DNA of 63,683 nucleotides, from the NCBI GenBank assembly GCA_033875255.1, contig JAWZSN010000029.1, positions 1-63,683 of the forward strand, read 5' to 3'. Made by a program: the position numbers and the translations under genes. Source of the stretch: Marinimicrococcus sp033875255 (GTDB lineage: Bacteria; Pseudomonadota; Alphaproteobacteria; Geminicoccales; Geminicoccaceae). Below are positions 41,089 to 49,666 of this stretch, one piece after another. The first letter of the stretch is position 1; each line of letters opens with the position of its first letter. The notes under the pieces were generated by a model, which was given only the letters and a program-made list of their open reading frames with translations, was not told where the DNA came from and made no database searches.

Positions 41089-43509
41089 TCACGACACGGA
41101 TGCCCGCGCCCGCTCGAGGCACAGGCCGCGCACGAGGCCTACCGCCGCGTCGAGATCGCCGACCTCGAGCTCGTGGCACTCGATGCCCTCGATCCAGCGC
41201 GCCAGCCGCTCGACCGCCGCCTCGTCGAGCTGCAGCCGCAGCGCCAGGCATTCGTCGAGCAGGCGGCGCAGCGCCTCGATCCGGGCGAGCGGGCGCAGTG
41301 CCGTCGCGGCGCCGGCCCGGTAGCGCGGAAAGACGATCCAGCGCACCGGCCAGTGACGGTCGAGCGCCCTGTCGCCGGGATGCACCGGCGGCGGCAGGTA
41401 GCGCACGATCTTGTCGTCGCCTCGGCGATGCCGCGGTTGTCGGTCAAGCTCGGGATAGCGCTCCTTGAGCACCGGCCAGGAGCCTTCCTTGACCGCCGGG
41501 CACAGCGGCACGCCCCGCGCCGCCAGCCGCTCGCCGTCGAGCAGCGTCACCTCGTCGGAATGATAGGCAAGGCCGGCGCGCGCGAGGGCCGCCGAGAGCG
41601 TGGTCTTGCCGCTGCCGGGGGCTGCCGGCAGGAGGAGGCAGTCTTCGCCGGCGCGAAGCATTGCGGCATGGAGATAGAAGGAGAAGTCGTAGCGGTTGAT
41701 CGCCGCCACCAGAAGCTCGGCCTTCACGATCGGCGCCACCCCCGCGGGACTGTCGCACCGGTCGAGGATCCGGCCCTCCCCGACCAGCACGTAGCCGTCC
41801 GGCACCGAAGCGAGCTGCAGGACGACCTCCTCGCTCGCGTTGCCCGAAGCGGCGTCCGCGGCGATCGCGAAGGCGGCCATCACCGGCTCGACCAGCGCCG
41901 CCTCGGCAGCGCCCGGCAGGCCCAGCCTGAAGACCGTGTCGAGCAGCCGGAAGCGCCGCTCGATGGCGGGCGGCGCCAGCCCGGCGGGTGCGGCCGGCAG
42001 CGCCTCCTCGCTGTCCGCCTCCTCCTTGTCCCGTGCACCGGCGGGGCAACGGCCGAAGCCGTCGAGAAGACCCAGCTCCTGCCAGCTCCGCAATGTGGCG
42101 TCCACGTCCCGGGCGGCGTCCTCAGGGCTCCGGCCGAAGGATGCCGTATAGGCTTCGCGCAGATCGGCGGCACTCGTCCCCTCCTCGAGCGAGCACCAGA
42201 GCCAGGCCGCACTGGTGCTCAGCGAATAGAGCGCCTCGCCTCGGGCATCGAACAGCAGGCCCTGGTCGTCGATCAGGTGGAGGCTCACGCCGCGCGCCGG
42301 GCGCAGCCGTCGCAGGCCACGGGCGGTGGCGGCTGCGCCCAGTTCGTGACGGGCGCCGGCTACCTTGCGGGTCATCGCATCCTTTCCGCGGGAGAGGCTG
42401 GTGGCGAGGAAGGTGCCGGCGAGCCGCAGCGGGCGGAGCAGGCGCGGTGCGGTACCGAGGCGGCCCGCCAGGGCCGTGTCCTCGGGCGTCGGACTGACGA
42501 GCAGCGACCACAGGCTGGCCAGTGCTTGGAGCCGCTCGCGGCGGCGCTCGCGCAGGTTCGCCTGACGGAGCACCTGGACGAGCCTCGCCAGATGCGGCTG
42601 CAGCGAGTCGACCGGCCGGTCGAGCGCCGTCTCGAGGCGCTGCGCCGCGCCTTGCACCTTGCGGTCGGGAGGAAACAGCGCCGCCGCCTCCTCCAGCCGC
42701 AGGTCGAGGAGGCGTCGCGCCATCTCCAAGGTCAGCGCCACGATTCGCCGGGTGCCGGTGCTTTCGGCCAGCCGCGCAAGATCGCGCCAGTCCTCCTCGG
42801 CAGCGTGCGCGGAAAGGGCGGTGAAGTCGGCGAGATAGGCCAGGCGAAGCTCGGGATAGTCCTTGAGGAGATAGACGGCGCTCATGAGGAGAAGCCAGGC
42901 ATCGCCGGGCATGTCCATCACTGGACCCGGCTGGCGGCTCTCCCAGATGGCGGCGAAATCGAGATCGAGAGGGAACTGGGCGCCGGTGATGTTCCAGTGA
43001 AGATCGACCACCAGCCCGTCGCGATGGCGCACGAGATGGTCCTCGCGGATCAGCGCGTAGGGCCTGGGCTCACGGATGAAGCCGCGGGCGACGAGCGCCG
43101 CTGCGGCCGGCTCGACGTCGCGCTGGTGCACCAGGAGGTCGATATCCTGGCCCACCCGCACCGCTGGATCGCCATAGCAGCGCCGGCCCAGCGCCGTGCC
43201 CTTGAGCACAAGCGTGCGGATGCCGCTGCCGGTCAGCGCCTCGGCCGCTTCGGCAAGCCCGCGCTGCAGGCGGGCTGTCCGCCCCTCCATCTCGCCGCGG
43301 GCGGCGCGGGCCCGGCCGGCAAGGCCCGGCGGGAGCCGGTTCTCGTCGAGCCGAGCCAGCGCGCTCCAGAGCAGCGGCGCGAGGCCATGCCGCTCGGCCT
43401 CGGCAATCAGCCGGAGCCATGCCTCGGTCGGCAGACGCAGCTCCGCCACCGCGGCCGGTGAGCCGCGGTGGCGGATGATCGAGCAGAGTGCGGCCCGCAC
43501 GCTGTTCAC
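41089..43509 (-). CDS. Fusion of nucleotidyltransferase, PqqD/RRE-like and HPr-kinase-like domains
   Basis: 806 residues in three parts. Residues 1-330: an NTP_transf_5-like nucleotidyltransferase with TLVLKGTALG (99-108), the DxD site in VRVGQDIDLLV (Asp122/Asp124) and the third carboxylate in VVDLHW (Asp169). Residues 405-485: a PqqD/RRE-like peptide-binding domain (LLFDARGEALYSLSTSAAWLW to LRSWQELGLLDG). Residues 515-806: an HprK-related kinase with P-loop AAPGSGKTTL (629-638) and the HSDEVTLLD element (650-658). Separate versions of these three proteins co-occur as the uncharacterised HPr-rel-A gene set, and kinase and nucleotidyltransferase tailoring genes occur in lasso-peptide clusters. 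GTG start, 21 bases after the Tat mini-protein gene. The substrate is probably a peptide; this is inference. Confidence 0.8.
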   Translation of the reverse strand: MNSVRAALCSIIRHRGSPAAVAELRLPTEAWLRLIAEAERHGLAPLLWSALARLDENRLPPGLAGRARAARGEMEGRTARLQRGLAEAAEALTGSGIRTLVLKGTALGRRCYGDPAVRVGQDIDLLVHQRDVEPAAAALVARGFIREPRPYALIREDHLVRHRDGLVVDLHWNITGAQFPLDLDFAAIWESRQPGPVMDMPGDAWLLLMSAVYLLKDYPELRLAYLADFTALSAHAAEEDWRDLARLAESTGTRRIVALTLEMARRLLDLRLEEAAALFPPDRKVQGAAQRLETALDRPVDSLQPHLARLVQVLRQANLRERRRERLQALASLWSLLVSPTPEDTALAGRLGTAPRLLRPLRLAGTFLATSLSRGKDAMTRKVAGARHELGAAATARGLRRLRPARGVSLHLIDDQGLLFDARGEALYSLSTSAAWLWCSLEEGTSAADLREAYTASFGRSPEDAARDVDATLRSWQELGLLDGFGRCPAGARDKEEADSEEALPAAPAGLAPPAIERRFRLLDTVFRLGLPGAAEAALVEPVMAAFAIAADAASGNASEEVVLQLASVPDGYVLVGEGRILDRCDSPAGVAPIVKAELLVAAINRYDFSFYLHAAMLRAGEDCLLLPAAPGSGKTTLSAALARAGLAYHSDEVTLLDGERLAARGVPLCPAVKEGSWPVLKERYPELDRQPRHRRGDDKIVRYLPPPVHPGDRALDRHWPVRWIVFPRYRAGAATALRPLARIEALRRLLDECLALRLQLDEAAVERLARWIEGIECHELEVGDLDAAVGLVRGLCLERARASVS

Positions 43510-43530
43510 GGAGCGGCGAGCCTGGGCGCG

Positions 43531-43737
43531 TCAGTCCTTGTTCTTGCGGCCGCGCCTGGCCTTGCCGCGCTTCTTGCTGCCGCCGTCCTGGGATTTGCGG
43601 TAGACGCGGCCGGCGAGGGCCGGCTTGGTGGCGGCGGCGAGCACCAGGCCGATGGCCGGCGCTGCGGTAGCCGCCTTGCCGGCCCTGGCCAGAAACTCGC
43701 GTCTGGAGTCGGTCTTGTCGGTCGGCTGCGTGGTCAT
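43531..43737 (-). CDS. 68-residue Tat-leader mini-protein, possible substrate of the downstream fusion
   Basis: MTTQPTDKTDSRREFLARAG begins a twin-arginine leader (SRREFL), followed by a hydrophobic AATAAPAIGLVLAAATKPALA segment with an Ala-x-Ala type cleavage site. The remainder is 26 residues, very basic (Lys/Arg in about half the positions), with one Tyr and two Ser in GRVYRKSQDGGSK. The ribosome site AAAGGAGG is close to ideal, implying strong translation. Directly upstream of the fusion enzyme, it is the natural candidate for its substrate or precursor. No match to a known RiPP precursor family is claimed. Confidence 0.7.
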   Translation of the reverse strand: MTTQPTDKTDSRREFLARAGKAATAAPAIGLVLAAATKPALAGRVYRKSQDGGSKKRGKARRGRKNKD

Positions 43738-43866
43738 CGCTCGAGACCTCCTTTAAGATTCGTGGCGCCGTCCCTGCGTTGCCACGGACGGTTACAGCTA
43801 ACTCAGGATTAACGATTTTTCCGTGCCCATAGCAATGCGCAACCGGGAGAAAGGTAGCACGCCGAT

Positions 43867-44802
43867 ATGCCGAATGTGTCGCTGTCCCCCAAACAGCGGA
43901 AAGACCCCGAAAGTTCTGCTACCCCGGCGAGAAAATCCCGTCGCCGCCATGGCTGGCACCTCGGCAGCATCAATGCGGGCCGAGCCGCCTGGTCGGCGAT
44001 CAAGCACTTCTTCTTGGGCGACGGCCTCATCTACAGCGGCTACATCGCCTTCACCGGCCTTTTCGCCCTGTTTCCCTTCCTGATAGCGCTCCTCGCGCTC
44101 GCCGGCCTGCTGGGTCAGGGCGAGGCCGCCGACAAGTCGATCGAGCTGGCCTTCGAGCTGGTACCGCAGGAGGTCGCCGGGGTGCTGCGGCCGGCGGTAG
44201 GCGACGTGCGCACCCAGGCGACTGGCGGCCTGCTCACCCTGGGCTTCCTGCTCGCCATGTGGTTTGCCTCCTCGGGGCTCGAGAGCCTGCGTCACGCCCT
44301 CAACGTCGCCTACGGCGCCAACGATCCGGTCCACTTCGTGGTGGCCAGGCTGCAGTCGCTGCTGCTCACCGCGGTGAGCGCAGTGGCCATCATCCTGGTG
44401 GTCGCCATCCTCATCGCCGGCCCCTTGCTGCACGACGTGCTGGAATGGCTGATCGAGCGGCGGCTGTTCGACCGCGAGGCCTACCAGCTCGTGCGGCTGG
44501 GGCTGGGGCTGGTCATCATGCTGGGCCTGACGGTCCTCCTGCACCTGGTGCTGCCGGGCGTGCGCCTCAGACTTTACGAGGTGATGCCCGGCTGTCTCCT
44601 CTCGGTGGTCCTGTGGGTCGCCGCCGCCGAGCTCTATTCGGCCTATCTGCGCAGCCTCGCCCGCTACAGCGTCACCTATGGCAGCCTCGCCGGGATTGTC
44701 GTCACCCTGTTCTTCTTTTACATCTCCGCGGCGGTCTTCATTTTCGGCGCGCAGTTCAACGGTGCCCTGCGCCGGCAGCGGCTCGGCATCCCGGGCAGTT
44801 GA
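43867..44802 (+). CDS. YihY/BrkB-family inner membrane protein
   Basis: 311 residues with about six helices: GYIAFTGLFALFPFLIALLA near 60, GFLLAMWFASSGLESLRHALN near 120 (the 'S.....L..ALN.AY' family signature), and a late FFFYISAAVFIFGAQFNGAL. The UPF0761/BrkB family was named ribonuclease BN by mistake; its true role is unknown, perhaps transport. It starts 129 bases from the Tat mini-protein gene, which is transcribed away from it, so the two share an intergenic promoter region. Confidence 0.88.
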   Translation: MPNVSLSPKQRKDPESSATPARKSRRRHGWHLGSINAGRAAWSAIKHFFLGDGLIYSGYIAFTGLFALFPFLIALLALAGLLGQGEAADKSIELAFELVPQEVAGVLRPAVGDVRTQATGGLLTLGFLLAMWFASSGLESLRHALNVAYGANDPVHFVVARLQSLLLTAVSAVAIILVVAILIAGPLLHDVLEWLIERRLFDREAYQLVRLGLGLVIMLGLTVLLHLVLPGVRLRLYEVMPGCLLSVVLWVAAAELYSAYLRSLARYSVTYGSLAGIVVTLFFFYISAAVFIFGAQFNGALRRQRLGIPGS

Positions 44803-44878
44803 GCCGGAGGATGCCGCGCCTGCCGCGAGACCCGTCGTCTCTCACCCTTGTCCTGCCCTTGCGCGGAGCGCCACCCGC

Positions 44879-45697
44879 ATGACCAACCCACAGTCTTTGA
44901 TGGCCGGCAAGCGCGGCCTCGTCCTGGGCATCGCCAACGACCGCTCGCTGGCCTGGGGCATCGCCCGCGCCGCCCGCGACCACGGCGCCGAGCTCGCCTT
45001 GACCTATCAGGGCGAGGCGCTGCGCAAGCGCGTCGCCCCGCTCGCCGAGAGGCTCGGCGCACCGCTGGTCCTGCCGGCCGACGTCACCGACGCGGCGAGC
45101 CTCGACGCGCTCTTCGAGACGATCGCACAGACCTGGGGGCGCCTCGACTTCCTCGTCCATGCGGTGGCCTTCTCCGACAAGGAAGAGCTCAAGGGCCGCT
45201 ATCTCGAGACCAGCCTCGAGAACTTCCAGCGCACCATGCAGGTCTCCTGCTACTCGTTCACCGAGCTGGCGCGTCGCGCCGAGCCGCTGATGACCGAGGG
45301 CGGCAGCCTCCTGACCCTCACCTATGCCGGCGCCGAGCGGGTCGTGCCGCATTATAATGTGATGGGCGTGGCCAAGGCGGCGCTGGAGGCATCGGTGCGC
45401 TACCTGGCCGTCGACCTCGGCGGGCGGAACATCCGCGTCAACGCCATCTCGGCAGGCCCCGTCAAGACCCTGGCGGCGAGCGGCATCGGCGATTTCCGCT
45501 ACATCCTCAAGTGGAACGAGTACAACTCGCCTCTCAAGCGCAACACCACCATCGAGGATGTCGGCGGCGCCGGGCTCTACCTCCTCTCCAGCCTCGGCGC
45601 CGGGACCACCGGCGAGGTGCTGCATGTCGACAGCGGCTATCACGTGGTCGGCATGAAGGCGGTCGACGCTCCCGACATCTCGGTGGTCAAGGACTGA
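44879..45697 (+). CDS. fabI: Enoyl-[acyl-carrier-protein] reductase (NADH)
   Basis: 272 residues. It reduces the enoyl-ACP double bond in the last step of each fatty-acid elongation cycle. SDR fold with the FabI-type nucleotide loop GLVLGIANDRSLAWGIA, Tyr149 in LLTLTYAGAERV and Tyr159-x6-Lys166 in HYNVMGVAKAALE. The active site corresponds to the triclosan-sensitive class. GGAG precedes the ATG by nine bases. Next to aroC, an arrangement seen in several alphaproteobacteria. Confidence 0.94.
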   Translation: MTNPQSLMAGKRGLVLGIANDRSLAWGIARAARDHGAELALTYQGEALRKRVAPLAERLGAPLVLPADVTDAASLDALFETIAQTWGRLDFLVHAVAFSDKEELKGRYLETSLENFQRTMQVSCYSFTELARRAEPLMTEGGSLLTLTYAGAERVVPHYNVMGVAKAALEASVRYLAVDLGGRNIRVNAISAGPVKTLAASGIGDFRYILKWNEYNSPLKRNTTIEDVGGAGLYLLSSLGAGTTGEVLHVDSGYHVVGMKAVDAPDISVVKD

Positions 45698-45702
45698 GCT
45701 CG

Positions 45703-46779
45703 ATGGCAGGCTCCGGCTTCGGCACCCTCTTCCGTTTCACCACCTGGGGCGAGAGCCACGGGCCGGCCATCGGCGTGGTGGTCGACGGCGTGCCCTCGAG
45801 ACTTCCCCTCGAGGCGGGGGAGATCCAGCACTGGCTCGACCGCCGCAAGCCGGGCCAGTCGAAGTTCACCACCCAGCGCCGCGAGCCCGACCGGGTCGAG
45901 ATCCTCTCGGGCGTGTTCGAGGGCCAGACCACCGGCACGCCGGTGAGCCTGCTGATCCGCAACGAGGACCAGCGCTCCAAGGACTATTCCGAGATCAAGG
46001 CCAGCTACCGGCCGGGCCACGCCGATCTCACCTATGATGCCAAGTACGGCATCCGCGACTATCGCGGCGGCGGCCGGGCGAGCGCCCGGGAGACCGCCTG
46101 CCGGGTGGCGGCCGGCGCCATTGCCCGCAAGATCCTCGGGACCGGCATCAAGATCACCGGCTATCTCGTGCAGATCGGCGCCGATTCGATCGACCGGGAG
46201 CGCTTCGATCCGTCCGAGATCGAGCGCAATCCCTTCTGGTGCCCCGACGCCGAGGCGGCCTCCCGCTGGGAGGAGCAGCTCATGGCAATCCGCAAGAAGG
46301 GCTCGTCGATCGGCGCGGTGGTCGAGGTGGTGGCCTCGGGCGTCCCGGCGGGCCTGGGCGAGCCGGTCTACGACAGGCTCGACGCCGATCTCGCCAAGGC
46401 GATGATGAGCATCAACGCCGTCAAGGGGGTCGAGATCGGCGCCGGCATGGCGGCAGCGGCGCTCACCGGCGAGGAGAACGCCGACGAGATCCGCGCCGGC
46501 AACGAAGGCCCGCGCTTCCTCTCCAACCATGCCGGTGGTGTCCTGGGTGGTATCTCCAGCGGCCAGGACGTGGTGGTGCGCTTCGCGGTCAAGCCGACCT
46601 CCTCGATCCTGACGCCGCGCCGCACCGTCACCCGCGACGGCCAGGAGACCGACCTCATCACCAAGGGCCGCCACGACCCCTGCGTGGGCATTCGCGCGGT
46701 ACCGGTGGGCGAGGCGATGATGGCCTGCGTGCTGGCCGACCATCTGCTGCGCCACCGTGGGATCTACGGCGCCCGCTGA
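45703..46779 (+). CDS. aroC: Chorismate synthase
   Basis: 358 residues. It converts EPSP to chorismate using reduced FMN. Signatures: GESHGPAIGVVVDGVPS, the 'RPGHADLTYDAKYGIRDYRGGGRASARETA' region (His and Arg cluster) near 105-130, and HAGGVLGGISSGQDVV. It follows fabI after 5 bases and is probably co-transcribed. The open frame upstream of the ATG overlaps fabI and is not coding. Confidence 0.96.
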   Translation: MAGSGFGTLFRFTTWGESHGPAIGVVVDGVPSRLPLEAGEIQHWLDRRKPGQSKFTTQRREPDRVEILSGVFEGQTTGTPVSLLIRNEDQRSKDYSEIKASYRPGHADLTYDAKYGIRDYRGGGRASARETACRVAAGAIARKILGTGIKITGYLVQIGADSIDRERFDPSEIERNPFWCPDAEAASRWEEQLMAIRKKGSSIGAVVEVVASGVPAGLGEPVYDRLDADLAKAMMSINAVKGVEIGAGMAAAALTGEENADEIRAGNEGPRFLSNHAGGVLGGISSGQDVVVRFAVKPTSSILTPRRTVTRDGQETDLITKGRHDPCVGIRAVPVGEAMMACVLADHLLRHRGIYGAR

Positions 46780-47057
46780 GGCCGCGGCGTCAGGATCTCG
46801 AGACTCCCGGCGAGCCCGCCGGCGGCGCTCCCGGCATCTGCCGTCAGCGCCCCGGGATCGGCCGCCAGTTCTTCCCTCGCGGCCTCCTCCTGGGTGTCGG
46901 CGAGGCGTGTCAGTGCCCTGCCCTCGCGGTCGATAAGCCGGCGGGTTGGTCCGTCCTCGAAGAGCCGAGCAAGCTCGCGGTCGTCGAGCAGACGCTCCCA
47001 GGCTGCCCTGAGCAGGCGGCGCAACCATGCGACGAGGCTGCGGCGATCGAAAGGCAT
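46764..47057 (-). CDS. Small hypothetical protein
   Basis: 97 residues from an ATG at 47057. Helical and Arg/Glu/Leu-rich (RRSLVAWLRRLLRAAWERLL, then LIDREGRALTRLADTQEEAA) with a Gly/Ala-rich tail. Its 3' end overlaps the aroC end by 16 bases on the opposite strand. No family seen; coding status is moderate. Confidence 0.4.
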   Translation of the reverse strand: MPFDRRSLVAWLRRLLRAAWERLLDDRELARLFEDGPTRRLIDREGRALTRLADTQEEAAREELAADPGALTADAGSAAGGLAGSLEILTPRPQRAP

Positions 47058-47280
47058 CGACACCGTCCGGAGCTTCCTGTTCCCTGACCACCGCCGTCGC
47101 CGAGGCGCGGGCGTTGGCCGACGATAGCGCGGAGCGCCACGTTTCGTATCGCCGCCGGAGCCCTCCGGCGCTCCCCGGTGCGCCGGTCCGTCGCTGACCA
47201 ATACCGGCGCGCCGGGCATGGCAGGCGCTGCGCCCGGGCGGTACAACGGTCGGGAACGGCCGGCGGATGGGGAGCGGCGC

Positions 47281-48141
47281 ATGAGGCTCTATCGCGACTT
47301 CACGAGCCAGGAGGAGCTGGACCGCGAGTACAACCCCGGCGCCGCCCTGCCGGAGAGCGCGGCGCTGATCGAGGGCTGGGCCGCCCGCAGCGAGCGGGCC
47401 CGCGCCACCCTGCCATGCGAGACCGGTCTGCGCTTCGGGCCGAGCCTCGACGAGTATCTCGATCTCTACCCGGCCGGACCCGGAACGCCGCTGCACGTCT
47501 TTGTCCATGGCGGTTACTGGCGGCGCTTCACCGCCCGTGAGCATGGCTTCGTGGCGCCGGCCCTGGTGGGAGCCGGGGTCAGCGTGGCAGTGCTCAACTA
47601 CGCCTTGTGCCCGAAGGTCACCATCGACGAGATCGTCCGCCAGGTGCGCGCAGCCCTCGCCTGGCTCCATGCGCATGCCGGCCGCTACGACTGCGACCCG
47701 GCGCGGATCACCCTCTCCGGCCACTCGGCCGGCGGCCATCTGACAGCCATGGCGCTGCTCACCGACTGGCCCGGCGACTACGGCCTGCCCGAGGATCTGG
47801 TGAAGGGCGGGCTGGCGATCAGCGGCCTCTTCGATCTCGCCCCTTTCCCCTACACCTACCTCCAGCCCTCCCTCCAGCTCGGCTGGGACCAGGTCCGCCG
47901 CAACAGCCCGATCCTTCACCTGCCCCCGAGCGCCGCACCGCTCGACGTGGCCGTGGGCGGTGCGGAGAGCGTCGAGTTCCGCCGGCAGTCCCGCGACTTC
48001 CATGCGGCCTGGCAGGAGCGCGGTCTCGACGGCGATCTGCTCGAGGTGCCGGATGCCAACCACTTCACCGTCCTCGAGGAGCTGGAGCGCCCGCAAAGCC
48101 CACTCCTCGCTTCCCTCCTGGCGCGCGCCCGCGCGCGCTGA
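47281..48141 (+). CDS. Alpha/beta hydrolase (kynurenine formamidase-like)
   Basis: 286 residues. Oxyanion motif HVFVHGGYWRRFT near 72-84, nucleophile elbow ITLSGHSAGGHL with Ser149, and a late His in DANHFTVLEE; the acid is likely in the region VAVGGAESVEFRRQS. HGGYW with a GHSAGGHL elbow is usual for arylformamidase-like esterases, which hydrolyse N-formylkynurenine or related esters and amides. GGGGAG lies upstream of the ATG. It is followed closely by a VOC-family gene. Confidence 0.85.
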   Translation: MRLYRDFTSQEELDREYNPGAALPESAALIEGWAARSERARATLPCETGLRFGPSLDEYLDLYPAGPGTPLHVFVHGGYWRRFTAREHGFVAPALVGAGVSVAVLNYALCPKVTIDEIVRQVRAALAWLHAHAGRYDCDPARITLSGHSAGGHLTAMALLTDWPGDYGLPEDLVKGGLAISGLFDLAPFPYTYLQPSLQLGWDQVRRNSPILHLPPSAAPLDVAVGGAESVEFRRQSRDFHAAWQERGLDGDLLEVPDANHFTVLEELERPQSPLLASLLARARAR

Positions 48142-48165
48142 GCTCGAGCAGTGGAGGCCATTTTC

Positions 48166-48579
48166 ATGCAGCCTATCGACCGCGTCCTCGAGACCATCCT
48201 CTATGTCGACGACCTCGAGGCCGCCGAGCGGTTCTATGGCGGCACGCTGGGGCTGGAGCGGCACAGCCGCAAGGAGGGCGTGTTCGTGTTCTTCCGGTGC
48301 GGTCCCGGCATGCTGCTGCTCTTCGACCCGGCGGCCTCCGCACGCAACAGCGAGATCCCGCCACACGGGGCACAGGGCCCCGGCCATGCCTGCTTCGCCG
48401 TCGCCGAGGCCGAGCTGAAGGCCTGGAAGACGCATCTCGTCCGCCAAGGCGTCGCCATCGAGCGCGAGCAGGATTGGCCGCGCGGCGGCCGCTCCTTCTA
48501 TTTCCGCGACCCTGCCGGCAACAGCCTCGAGCTCGCCACGCCGCGGATCTGGGCCCTGCCCGAGCCGCCGGAAGCCTAG
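48166..48579 (+). CDS. VOC-family (glyoxalase/dioxygenase fold) protein
   Basis: 137 residues with two beta-alpha-beta units: VLETILYVDDLEAAERFYGGTLGLE at the start and RSFYFRDPAGNSLELATPRIW at the end, the latter with the metal-ligand Glu. Members include lyases, dioxygenases and resistance proteins. The ATG at 48166 is preferred because GGAGG sits 8 bases upstream; an upstream GTG overlaps that site. It is probably co-transcribed with the hydrolase. Confidence 0.85.
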   Translation: MQPIDRVLETILYVDDLEAAERFYGGTLGLERHSRKEGVFVFFRCGPGMLLLFDPAASARNSEIPPHGAQGPGHACFAVAEAELKAWKTHLVRQGVAIEREQDWPRGGRSFYFRDPAGNSLELATPRIWALPEPPEA

Positions 48580-48650
48580 CGGCGCCGGGCGATGATGGCT
48601 CCTGACAGTACATTTAGAGTCGCCATCAATGCCGCTGAGGGCGAGGCTCG

Positions 48651-49307
48651 ATGAGCGCCGGCGCCGGGACCGTGCGGCCCGAGGTCGCGTTCATTGGCGA
48701 CCTCGCCTGCCCCTGGTGTCATGTGGGCTTTCGCCGCTTTCTCGCCCTGCGCGGGTCGATGGCGCTGCGGCTGCGCTGGCATCCTTTCATGGTGGCACCG
48801 CATCTGCCGCCCACTGGCGTGCCGCTCGAGCGCTATCTCGAACGCCGCTACGGCTCGCTCGCCCGCGCGGCTGGCGAGCTGCGCCGGATCGAGGCGGCCG
48901 GCGCCGCTGACGGCGCCCGCTTCGCCTTCTGGCGCATCCGCCGCCAGCCCGGCACGCTGGCGGCGCACGCCCTGCTGCTGGCGATCGATGACGAGGCAGC
49001 GACGGTGGCCATGGCCGGCCGCCTGTTCGAGGCCTTCTTCCACGAGGGCTCCGACATCGGCGATCCGGCGATACTGCGGCGGGAGGCGGAAGACCTCGGC
49101 ATCGCCTGGCCCGCCGCTCTCGACCCGGTGCCGGTCCGCGCCGCGCACGAGACGGCGCTGGCGCTCGGCGTCGAGGGGGTGCCGGCATTCATCGCCGGCG
49201 GCCGGACGCTGATCGCCGGCGCCCAGCCGGTCGAGGTGCTGCGCGGGCTGGTCGAGGTGGCCTGCTACCCTGGCCGGGCGTCGCCTCAGGGGCGCCAGGC
49301 CTCGTAG
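48651..49307 (+). CDS. DsbA-family (FrnE-like) thiol oxidoreductase
   Basis: 218 residues. A thioredoxin-like start VAFIGDLACPWCHVGFRRF gives a CPWC redox site (Cys20, Cys23), followed by the helical insertion LHPFMVAPHLPPTG-like and the GVEGVPAFIAGGR cis-Pro segment near 175. There is no signal peptide, so it acts in the cytoplasm, as FrnE-like polyketide or stress proteins do. Its end overlaps the convergent NDUFA12 gene by 22 bases. Confidence 0.85.
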   Translation: MSAGAGTVRPEVAFIGDLACPWCHVGFRRFLALRGSMALRLRWHPFMVAPHLPPTGVPLERYLERRYGSLARAAGELRRIEAAGAADGARFAFWRIRRQPGTLAAHALLLAIDDEAATVAMAGRLFEAFFHEGSDIGDPAILRREAEDLGIAWPAALDPVPVRAAHETALALGVEGVPAFIAGGRTLIAGAQPVEVLRGLVEVACYPGRASPQGRQAS

Positions 49308-49666
49308 TCGCCGGTGGCGCTGTCGCGCTTGCCGCCGCGCCGTTCGTGACCGGGCGGCAGGTAGGCCAGCGGCGTGCCCGAGAGATTGGGCTGGTGCTCC
49401 TTCTCCCAGCGCTTCTTCGGCAGGGTCTCGTCGCTGGGCGGGTGCTGGAAATTGCGGTGCAGCCAGCCGTTCCAGCCGGCCGGCACGATGCTCGGCTCGA
49501 GCTCGCCCTCGGCGGCGTAGACCACCCAGCGCCGCTCGGTCCGCCAGTCTTTGGCGCCGCGCTCGCGGTAATAGCGGTTGCCGAACTCGTCCTGGCCGAC
49601 GGGCTCGCCGCGCCGCCTGGTAAAGAGGTGCGTGCCCAGAGTGTTGAAGCGAAGCCACTTCAGCAA
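49286..49666 (-). CDS. NDUFA12-family complex I accessory protein
   Basis: 126 residues. Family core: LGTHLFTRRRGEPVGQDEFG, RYYRER, WVVYAAEGELEPSIVPAGW and WLHRNFQHPPSDE, followed by KKRWEKEHQPNLSGTPLAYLP. This is the alphaproteobacterial counterpart of the mitochondrial NADH dehydrogenase 17.2-kDa subunit. The start is likely a TTG at 49666 (LLKWLRF), eight bases after GGAG; the longer upstream frame has no ribosome site. Confidence 0.88.
   Translation of the reverse strand: MLKWLRFNTLGTHLFTRRRGEPVGQDEFGNRYYRERGAKDWRTERRWVVYAAEGELEPSIVPAGWNGWLHRNFQHPPSDETLPKKRWEKEHQPNLSGTPLAYLPPGHERRGGKRDSATGDYEAWRP

Noticed and set aside
41089..43737. Complete lasso-peptide biosynthetic cluster
   Set aside because: No asparagine-synthetase-like cyclase, no transglutaminase-like protease and no ABC exporter lie nearby; the mini-protein has a Tat leader instead of a lasso leader-core pattern.
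45640..48447. 935-codon minus-strand open frame
   Set aside because: It lies opposite aroC, the hydrolase and the VOC gene; composition is that of an antisense shadow.
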